A stretch of DNA of 64,000 nt from Mytilus galloprovincialis (taxonomy: Eukaryota; Mollusca; Bivalvia; Mytilida; Mytilidae): contig NC_134844.1 of the NCBI RefSeq assembly GCF_965363235.1, forward strand, positions 76,005,497 through 76,069,496, written 5' to 3'. This document shows positions 35,201-43,339 of the stretch, piece after piece. The position numbers were made by a program, and so were the translations under genes. Within the stretch, counting starts at the first letter, position 1. Each line of letters starts with the position of its first letter. The notes under the pieces were generated by a model. The model did not search any database. It was not told the DNA's origin and saw only the letters and a list, made by a program, of their open reading frames with translations.

Positions 35201-36688
35201 CTAAGTTTTCTGCTCTTTTTCGTGCTTGTTCATATAGTTATTACTTAGTGTTGTACCATCTTTGCGAAAAGGCAGAGGTGCACTGAAGTTACCATTTGAT
35301 TCCTTCCTTACTCCATTTTCCATAATGGTTATAAACTCCTTATCTTCACGGGATAATCCCACTTCATTATCTTCTACAGTCTGTTCAAATATATCACTAT
35401 ATTCAGATTTTTGTTCTAGTTTTGTGTCCTTGACCTTAAAGTTATATTCACAAGGTTTTAGGGTTATTTCCTGATTTGGTAAAACTGATGTTTTGTTGAC
35501 AGTTATGACATCAGATGTATGCACTAGACCAAGACATGCTTCTCCAATAATAGTCCATCCTAACCGTAGGCGCTGAGCATATGGTTCATGATCTTTACCA
35601 ATTATCTGGTCCAAAATGTGATGACAACTTATCATGTCCCTTCCTATAAGAAGTGAAATGTTGGCGTCCTGGTCCAATTCAGGGATAAATTCTGCTATTG
35701 ACTCTAGATGACTATACTGTCTGGCTACAGCAGGTGTAGCTATTTCCTGTTTGGAATTTGGAATGTCATTACACTCTATTAGTGATGTGCACTCGAGTTG
35801 AGTATTTCTATCGAATGATTCAAGTATGAATCCTGTGGCACGACGACCAGACTGTGCAGATTTTCCTGAACACGATGACAAGGTATACTGTATAGTATCA
35901 TAGTGTTCGCTAAAAGTATCAAAAAATTCAGAGGTAGCTAAAGACCTGTTACTTTGGTCATCAATTATGGCATATGTTTTAACACGTTGTTCTGGTTTTC
36001 CCTTTGGATATAGGTTTATCAGTAATGTTTTTGCACATGACTTTCCATTAAACTGATTTGCGTCGCCACAAATTTCTGTACATAATGATCCTACTTTTGG
36101 GATATCTTCGTTTATCTTCTTTCGTTCCCCGCCATTATCTAACAATGGTTCCTGACGTTCAATGTGAAACGCTGTGCAGTGTGATGAGTTTCCACATTTT
36201 TCGCATTTAACCTTTGCTGAACAGTCTTTAGCCAGATGCTTGCCTTTTAAACATTTAAAGCAAATACCATGTTTCTTTATTATCTCCCTTTTTTCTGCAA
36301 GGGGTTTGGTAGGAAACGATCGACATTCTACTAAACTATGTTTCCCTTCTTCGTGTACTGGACACTTAAGGTCATTTGAGTTTTGATTTTCTACTTTAGT
36401 CTTTTTTGTGTTTAATACTTGTCTATTTAATGCATTTCTATTGTTAAACTTCTGCTTTTCAGGATCTTTTCGGTTACTACCGGATTCAGTCTGTTGAAAC
36501 TTAAAGCTTGGGTCGTTCATCTTTACTGCTAAAGAGTGAATAAATTCTGCAAAAGTTCTAAATGGTGGATACATCACTGAATTGTTGAGCTTGTACTTGC
36601 TGGCGTGGTCAATCCATCTAGTTTGCATGAAGTATGGCAGTTTTGTTACAATTTCATTCACTCCATATGAAGCGTCGAAGTACGCCAA
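35201..36688 (-). pseudogene. BEL/Pao gag C-terminal part and aspartic protease
   Basis: 495 codons. The N-terminal stretch is the C-terminal half of the gag core. Three zinc-binding clusters follow: C109..H112..H117..C122, C143-X2-C146-X4-H151-X4-C156, and C162-X2-C165 with H170/H175. The retropepsin-like motif IIDDQSN lies at about 241-247. The segment ends at a frameshift-induced stop at 35201. Its upstream edge abuts the preceding gag frame with a frame change at about 36690, so gag is broken in two. Confidence 0.9.
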
Positions 36689-36690
36689 AA

Positions 36691-38106
36691 CTAATTTAAA
36701 TATCTTTCATTCTGTTTAACTGAATCGATCTCAGACAAAAGGTCTGCGAGTTCATACAATTTATCGTATTCATTGTTTTTAATTTTAGGAAATCTGTCCA
36801 AGCGTTCTTTGAGTGAGGCGGCTACACTTTCAGGTGCTCCATACCTCTCATCAAGCCTCTCCCAAATTTTCTCTAAGCCTCGAGTTTCATCATGAACGTT
36901 TGCGACTCTTAAGCTGGATGCCTGTTTCTTTGATTGCGGGCCCAACCATTTGTTCAACAGATCTAATTCTTCTGGGCTTGTTGCGTCGAGTTCTTTCATA
37001 ATGTTTTTGAAACTTCTCTTCCAACTACAGTACTTTTCTGGCTTGTCGTCAAATTGTGACATTCTTGACAACATAATGTCTTTTTTCATAATGTATTTTG
37101 TGAGGTCAATTATTCCAGGTGATGGTATTTCATTTGTATTAGTTTTTTCAGAATCTAACCTATAGACTGGAGTATCTGACACAAGCATAGTCTGTTGCGG
37201 TTGAGATGTTTTGATTTCCTTTGGCAGTGTTGTTGAAGGCACAAATTCTGGCACATAAGGGTTTAATTTTGTTTCCTCAACTGGAACACAAACTTCCGGT
37301 CTCTGACTGGCAACATAAGATTTTACAATTTCAGAAGTGCATATCTCATTGTCTGGTAATTTCCCGCTTTTATTGCTTATACTGTCACATTTATCTTCTA
37401 GTACTTCTTTAACCACACTTAACTCTGCTTCTGCCTCGGTCACTTCTCGTTTATGTTTTAAAACTGTTAAATTGGATTCCAAATCGGACCTTTTCTTCTG
37501 CACTTTTAATTCCAGTTTATTTTGTTTTCTTTTAAGCGTTTCTTCTTCTTCTATTATCTTAAGTCTGACCTTTGCGGTTTCTGCCTTTGACTTTTTATCT
37601 ATATAAATGTCTTTGCTAGATCTGTGACTTGTCTTCGTCGAGTGACTTGACTGACTAGATTTGCTTTGGTGACTTGACCGACTTGTTTTACTGTGGTGAC
37701 TTGACTGACTAGCTAGAGTATGGTGACTTGACTGACTAGCTTGACTATGGTGACTTGACTGACTAGCTTGACTATCATGACTGTCCTGAGTCAATTGGTT
37801 TAATTCAGCTGTCCTTTTGTCGATAAATCTTAGTCCGTATCTAACTTTATGTTCTGTAGCTTGATACACAACTTTGAATGCATAAAGTTCATTGATACTG
37901 TCTGTAGTTTTTTGCATTAATAAATATTCTCTGAATTCCTTCGATTGTTCATGATATTTCTCTAACCCTTCTAACAAGACCTGTCTCACTTCTTTCAAAA
38001 CTTCAGCATTTTCAGAATATTGATCTACGTATTTCAAACTTTCATCTATAATACTAGTTCTGATTTCTGAGAGTACTTTATAATCATATCCAGAAATCAA
38101 CGCCAC
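36691..38106 (-). pseudogene. BEL/Pao gag N-terminal part
   Basis: 471 codons starting at 38106. A helical N-terminal region comes first, then a Ser/His/Gln-rich repeat zone (residues about 110-165: variants of SQSSHHSQA), a charged coiled-coil-like stretch (about 170-240), and the start of the gag core (KYCSWKRSF, LDRFPKIKN). The frame closes at 36691, where the sequence clearly continues in another frame, so gag is frameshifted. The Ser/His zone corresponds to a short DNA repeat (ctgactagcttgactatggtga-type units, 37640-37790). Confidence 0.88.
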
Positions 38107-38935
38107 TTTGCTTATTTGAATATTATACTAAAGAAATCGGGTACGGTTCACGGAAATTACATTAAAATGATAGGGAATTTTGAAAAAATGTCTGTTTTAA
38201 TTTTAATTTAAGTGACAGACAGGTTGCCGGGACAGAAAATGAATATACACAACAATATACACCATTTAAACGAAACATAATGACTGTTGTTGCAAAAATA
38301 CAGGTTCCTGAGCTATGTTAAAAATCGAAGCGAGAGGCTTTTAATATTGCAGTGTAAAATACAGGCTAAAATGGCTGAAACGTCAAATTTGCAGACTTTG
38401 TGTTGAAAATAGGCTACTAAGGTCATTACAAAAACAGGTTGCCGGGGTGAAATTTGAAACTTGAATTTCCAAATAATAAGCAAGTCCAAACCTTGGATGT
38501 GTAGTCGTTGAACTCTAGGTTCCCACGTAAAAGTTAAAATGTCACTATTTCAAGAAGAATAAACTCACGAAAGCACGAAAAATTCACTAAATTCGCGTTC
38601 ATTGTTTTGATTTTGACCGCCTGACAACTTTATGGAAAATCAAAGTGATTGTAAATAAGGACTCTGTGACGGGCAACTTATAATATCCGTGTTTTAAAGA
38701 TTTTAATGATTGTAATGATATCAAGCCAGTCCAGTTCAAACTACTATCACGTGGTACAATTCTCATTTACATATTATGAATATTAATTAGCAAAACCACT
38801 ACTAATTTCTGGCTATGATATCCCGAGACGTTTCCCTCAAAAATATCCTTAGCTTTTGGAGTGTACTTCCGTATTCTTCCAGATACCAATGGTTCATCTG
38901 ATTCTTCCTGTTTGTCCATGTCGCAGACTTTCTAC
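38107..38935 (-). other. BEL/Pao 5' leader
   Basis: About 830 bp between the 5' LTR and gag. A clear primer-binding site directly at the LTR edge is not apparent; the first TGG on the element's strand is about 17 nt in (TGGACAAACAGG), so I leave the tRNA primer unassigned. Confidence 0.6.
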
Positions 38936-39498
38936 TGTAGTGTTCTGGGGTTCTATAGCTATATATGAAAGCCTAATGTTCTATAAATGTTCTTTATTTC
39001 CATACAATACATACTTCCCAGGGGAAGGTAGAAAGCTGAAATTAATAAAATGTTCCTATTACAATATGTCTTAGTATTATAATAAACAAAAATACACAAA
39101 TTAGGTAAGTATCAGGTAAGTACACATGCACTAACAGTATATGAAAACACACACCTAAATCAATCAATCAGTCAAAAGCTCACACATCTAAATCCTAGTT
39201 AAACACTTGCAAAGTGTCCTATAAAACCTGTGCCTATAAATATGTTACATGCTTATATATGCATGCCTAAACCATGACTACAAACTAGCACATAAGCATT
39301 CCTAAGGTGTAAATATACATAACCAACAATTCCCAATGTGTAAGTTTGCCTATCACTACATGTAAGAAAAGATAATGGTTGGTAACCTAGACAGAGAATT
39401 TTACTTTGTGTGTGTAATAAAATAAATGCAAAACACCTAAAAAATATATATGTCTATGAAGGTAAGTATTTAAAATACTTTTATATAGGTTTACAAAG
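38936..39498 (-). repeat. BEL/Pao 5' LTR, inner segment
   Basis: 563 bp, apparently identical to 31025-31587. The LINE insertion at 39499 separates it from the remaining 324 bp at 41723-42046. Confidence 0.92.
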
Positions 39499-41722
39499 AA
39501 AGTATCCAAAAGCATATACCAACTAAGCTAATAGGAAATAAAATCCACCTACCATGGATAGACTCAAAATTGAAAAAACTGATAAATAAGAAAAACAAAT
39601 TTTATAAAAAGAAAAAACATGATAGCAAACATACTAAAAAATTTAAACAAATTAAAACACTATTACAGAAAGAGATGAGAAATGCCTATTGGAATTATAT
39701 CGAAAACATGATTTTTGACATTGAAATACAAGAGCCTGAAAATTCGAGATTTAACAAACAACCTAAAAAACTCTTTTCATACATAAAAGGCCAAAACAAT
39801 GAAAACACTGGTATTGCACCTCTTAGGAGTGAAGGTCTACTTCATACAGATCCCTTGAAAAAAGCTAACATATTAAATGAACAATTTAAATCAGCTTTTA
39901 CATCTGAGACCAATACAGTTATCCCTGACAAAGGTCCATCAACACATCCAATAATGGACGACATAGACATCAACAGAGAAGGCATCTATAAATTAATTAA
40001 AAATATAAACCCAAAAAAGGCAACAGGACCTGATAACATCACTGGAATAGTGCTTAAAGAAAACATCAACACATGCACAGACATACTCACTCTAATTTTT
40101 ACAAAATCAATGCAAACAGGAAAAGTACCTCACGATTGGAACCACGCAAATGTAACACCTGTTTTCAAAAAAGGAGACAAACATCATCCTGGTAACTATC
40201 GCCCAATTTCACTTACATGTATTTCATGCAAATTACTAGAGCACATAATTGCAAGCAACATTATGAAACACCTTGAATCCAACAACATACTTTATGACTT
40301 GCAACACGGCTTCAGGGCAAATAGATCATGCGAATCCCAAATAATATCACTAATTCACCAACTATGTTCAAATAATGACAAAAATATACAAACCGATCTT
40401 ATCATCATGGATTTCGCAAAAGCCTTTGACAAAGTTCCACACAACCGTTTACTATACAAACTTAAATTTTTCGGTGTATCAGATCAAGCCGCAAACTGGA
40501 TAAAATCTTTCCTTTCAAACCGTACACAAACAGTTATGCTAGAAAACCATTCCTCTGATAACATACCAGTTACATCAGGTGTTCCTCAGGGCACTGTATT
40601 AGGTCCAATACTATTTTTGATATATATCAATGACTTACCTGACTACTTACATCATAGTCAAATCAGGCTCTTTGCTGACGATAGCATCATTTACCGACAG
40701 ATAAAATCACCATCAGATTGCCTTAAACTCCAGGAAGACCTAGAAGGAGCAATCAAATGGGAACAAGACTGGCTAATGCAGTTCCACCCTGATAAATGCA
40801 ACATACTTAGAGTGACCACAAAGAAAACACCTATCCATTTTTATTACAACATGCACGGTCACATTCTTGAGTCAGTTGAAAATGCAAAATATTTAGGTAT
40901 AACTATTTCATCAAATATAAAATGGAACAAACACATTCAGAACATGACATCTAAAGCAAATAAGACCCTTGGATTCATCAGAAGAAACTTAAAAATAAAC
41001 TCAGTAACCATCAAAGACCGAGCATACCAAGCCCTTATTAGACCAAAACTTGAATACTGCTGCACTGTCTGGGACCCCTACACAACAGAGAACATTAACT
41101 CCATAGAAAAAGTTCAAAGACGTGCAGCGAGATATGTATGCTCAAACTACAAATATACTGAAAGTGTAACAAACATGATTAACACACTCCACTGGCCAAC
41201 ATTACAAGAAAGGAGACTCAAAAGCAGATTAAATATGTTCCATAGAATAACAAACAACAAAATTGCCATACCACATACTGACATATTAATTAAAAGCCAA
41301 TCAAACACCAGGTCTAGCCACGAACAAACATACCGACAAATTCGATGCAGCAAAGACAGTTACAAATTTTCATTTTTCTGCGAAACTATAAAAGACTGGA
41401 ACAAATTACCAGAACCAATAGCCTGCAGCACCACTACTGAGTGCTTCAAGGAGAAACTCACTAGAGAGATGCTCCTTGACACTTACAAACACCTACATGT
41501 ATAATATGTATCTTGTTTTTATCTTATACCAAAAATTAAAAATAAAAATTGAAAAATATTACTTACATGTACATACACATTTGTATCATAAAAATTGAAA
41601 AATTATTAAGAAACCAAAAATATATATTTTTAATCATTAACAATATTGTTAAACCAGGCATGCGCCGGAAAGTAATCATCAACCAGTTGATGTTTTTCTG
41701 TATATAAAGAAGAAAGAAGAAG
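39499..41722 (+). mobile_element. 5'-truncated LINE inserted in the BEL/Pao LTR
   Basis: The insert lies between 'tttacaaag' and 'tattgcctgg'. Comparison with the intact LTR shows that 4 bp (TGTG, 31588-31591) were lost and no target duplication was gained. The frame is open from the first base, in the linker before the RT, so the endonuclease was cut off by 5' truncation. The 3' end is AT-rich with an AAG-rich tail (about 41706-41722). Confidence 0.9.
39570..41504 (+). CDS. LINE reverse transcriptase (Jockey/CR1-like), 5'-truncated
   Basis: 644 codons from the first ATG; the frame is open upstream to the insertion point at 39499, so the true protein began earlier. RT motifs occur in order: KATGPD (150-155), NYRPISL (209-215), GFRANRSC (248-255), MDFAKAFDKV (280-289), SGVPQGTVLGP (336-346), catalytic FADD (368-371), 'KYLGI', and the thumb/C-terminal zone 'RRAARYV...RRLKSRLNMFHRI...WNKLP'. 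No stop or frameshift within, implying a young insertion. No RNase H or endonuclease is present. Related proteins are usually annotated as jockey-type mobile element RTs. Confidence 0.93.
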   Translation: MKKLINKKNKFYKKKKHDSKHTKKFKQIKTLLQKEMRNAYWNYIENMIFDIEIQEPENSRFNKQPKKLFSYIKGQNNENTGIAPLRSEGLLHTDPLKKANILNEQFKSAFTSETNTVIPDKGPSTHPIMDDIDINREGIYKLIKNINPKKATGPDNITGIVLKENINTCTDILTLIFTKSMQTGKVPHDWNHANVTPVFKKGDKHHPGNYRPISLTCISCKLLEHIIASNIMKHLESNNILYDLQHGFRANRSCESQIISLIHQLCSNNDKNIQTDLIIMDFAKAFDKVPHNRLLYKLKFFGVSDQAANWIKSFLSNRTQTVMLENHSSDNIPVTSGVPQGTVLGPILFLIYINDLPDYLHHSQIRLFADDSIIYRQIKSPSDCLKLQEDLEGAIKWEQDWLMQFHPDKCNILRVTTKKTPIHFYYNMHGHILESVENAKYLGITISSNIKWNKHIQNMTSKANKTLGFIRRNLKINSVTIKDRAYQALIRPKLEYCCTVWDPYTTENINSIEKVQRRAARYVCSNYKYTESVTNMINTLHWPTLQERRLKSRLNMFHRITNNKIAIPHTDILIKSQSNTRSSHEQTYRQIRCSKDSYKFSFFCETIKDWNKLPEPIACSTTTECFKEKLTREMLLDTYKHLHV

Positions 41723-42046
41723 TATTGCCTGGACCAAGTTAGAAATTCAGTTCGTATGAACCAAAAAATAGAACCTTTATTAACGGGTTGAAAACACAAA
41801 AATGTATACCTTGCACTATTTGTGCATACTTCTTATACATAATAAAAATATAATCAGGCAGGGAAATAAACTTACTCTGTGGGGGACTTCTATTATTCTA
41901 ATTTTGTTTTGATTGCACTGAAAACGTGTTCTATGGCTGAATTTTGAGAGCTATTAAGGAAAGGGGATGGGAACTACCCTAAAATGCGTTTACTCTAAAC
42001 CTGTACAAAGAAGGATAACTCTATACCAAAAAAGTGAAACATCACA
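41723..42046 (-). repeat. BEL/Pao 5' LTR, outer segment
   Basis: 324 bp matching 31592-31915. Ends at ...CATCACA followed by the target duplication ACAGA. Confidence 0.92.
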
Positions 42047-42070
42047 ACAGAGATTTTGCCTCATATTTAA

Positions 42071-42076
42071 AATAAA
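42071..42076 (+). promoter_or_regulatory. Candidate poly(A) signal of the tail-anchored protein gene, displaced
   Basis: AATAAA lies about 20 bp beyond the right end of the BEL/Pao element. Without the 11-kb insertion it would sit about 125 nt after the stop codon at 30926, a normal place for a cleavage signal. No AATAAA is evident between the stop codon and the element. Confidence 0.4.
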
Positions 42077-42089
42077 GCAACAAATATAC

Positions 42090-42535
42090 TGATGATTTTT
42101 GTCGAGACTTCGACTTTTGTCGAAAAAGCGAGACATAGCGATCCTACATTCCTTCGTCGGTGTCGTAATTTTTTTAATAACTTTCTTTAACTACATTTTT
42201 GTTTCATTGATTTTTACCCCAAACTTCGACAGAAGCTTGTTTATGATCATAAGATATAGTATCCAGAAGAGAATTTTGTAAGATAAAATTCCTGTTTTTC
42301 AGTATTTTACTTATAAATTGACTTAGATTTTCTGCCTGGAAACATTACATACAGTCTGCAGTTAAAGTTTTTGAAACATTCATTAGATTCATAAACTGTG
42401 TAGTTTTTTTTAAACAAACTTGGACAGAAGCTTCTTACAATCAAATGATAGTATCGAGAGGAATATTTTTTTTTCTCTTTTTTGTCGAGCCTGTGATTAA
42501 CTGCAAAGGTTTGCGAGACACTGGGTTCCGATGAA
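42090..42535 (+). repeat. Dispersed repeat with internal duplication
   Basis: Starts 'tttttgtcgagacttcgact', related to the head of the repeat at 1-590. Two blocks 'ttcgacagaagcttgtttat'/'ttggacagaagcttcttaca' (about 42226 and 42420), each followed by 'gatagtatc.agag', mark an internal repeat of about 195 bp. A third 'tttttgtcgagcctgtga' begins at about 42480. Confidence 0.6.
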
Positions 42536-42827
42536 CCCTTATGAATTTTTGTAATAGTTTATAGCTGTTATGTTCTATGATGTCTTGTCGTATTTGAGTT
42601 AAAAAGAGTAGAAAACGCATGTATTTAATGTGTAGTGCGTTTTCTCATAATATATCGTATTTCATTTTTTACTTGCATTATTGTGTGATATGTTTTCTTA
42701 TAAAAAAAAGAACAGAAAAACTTCGTCTATGTATGCATTTTTTTTACAATTTGTAAAGAAGTTTGATTTTATACTTGTTTTCCGAGAATAAATCAAGGGA
42801 GACGGATTTATATCAGTTTTTCTTGTT

Positions 42828-42890
42828 TCTAAGACAAGACAAGACAAACTATTTTATTTCCTCAGACACAAACGTGTACAAGAGGTCAAA
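42828..42890 (-). repeat. LINE 3'-tail-like fragment (minus)
   Basis: 'aagacaagacaagacaaact' followed by 'attttatttcctcagacaca' reads on the minus strand as a LINE 3' end with a (TTGTC)n tail. Only the tail remains. Confidence 0.45.
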
Positions 42891-43209
42891 ACAGAGTAGT
42901 GTACGATGAAAGTGCACGTGATTTTCATGACATTGAAATATATACGGAATCCCAGTATTTCTATTGAAATTTGTATTTCGTCTACTTTTGAAAATAGAAT
43001 ATTGTTTAAAGTAAATTACTTTTGTTTAGTTGATAATTAAGTTAAACTTTAACATATTTTGAAAGTTAATCATTGGGTTTTTTTCCAATACCTTTCAAAA
43101 ATTATGATGAGGGTTCTTCGTGGAACATTATCAATATGTTTGAATAATATAGAGTACAAACTATTTGCAATTTCTTTTAGAAATAATTGCTCTTAAATGA
43201 AATTTAAAG
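42891..43209. other. Flank of the DIRS element, no gene
   Basis: AT-rich; nothing recognised. Confidence 0.45.
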
Positions 43210-43339
43210 AAATAAAATTTAGTTCGTCGTACGTTCATGAATATTCATGACATGTGACCATTTGTCCGCACTTAAAACCCGTGCGGTCACCTTTCTGACC
43301 ATCGACTCTCGCTATAGCCAGTAAGAAGACACGTGTATT
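43210..43339 (+). repeat. DIRS A1 repeat
   Basis: 130 bp ending directly at the gag ATG. Matches 51025-51154 with very few differences (for example gtcgtacg versus gccgtacg; aaacccgtg versus aaacacgtg). Contains the self-complementary TTCATGAATATTCATGA-like core and a CCGCAC...GTGCGG hairpin. Confidence 0.9.

Larger units (their letters stand above)
31025..42046 (-). mobile_element. BEL/Pao LTR retrotransposon, complete but broken, 5-bp duplication
   Basis: On the minus strand LTRs run TGTGATG...CACTACA. The 3' LTR is 31025-31915; the 5' LTR is 38936-42046, interrupted by a LINE. ACAGA flanks both ends (31020-31024, 42047-42051). The coding order on the minus strand is gag, protease, reverse transcriptase, RNase H, integrase, which is the BEL/Pao order. 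The LTRs, 891 bp without the insert, differ at one position I can see (near 31700 versus the matching site), apart from a 4-bp loss at the LINE junction. Three coding lesions are present. It lies in the 3'UTR region of the plus-strand tail-anchored protein gene, in antisense orientation. Confidence 0.93.

Noticed and set aside
38887..38936. tRNA primer-binding site of the BEL/Pao element
   Set aside because: No TGG begins at the LTR edge; the nearest candidate is offset by about 17 nt, so the assignment is not supported.
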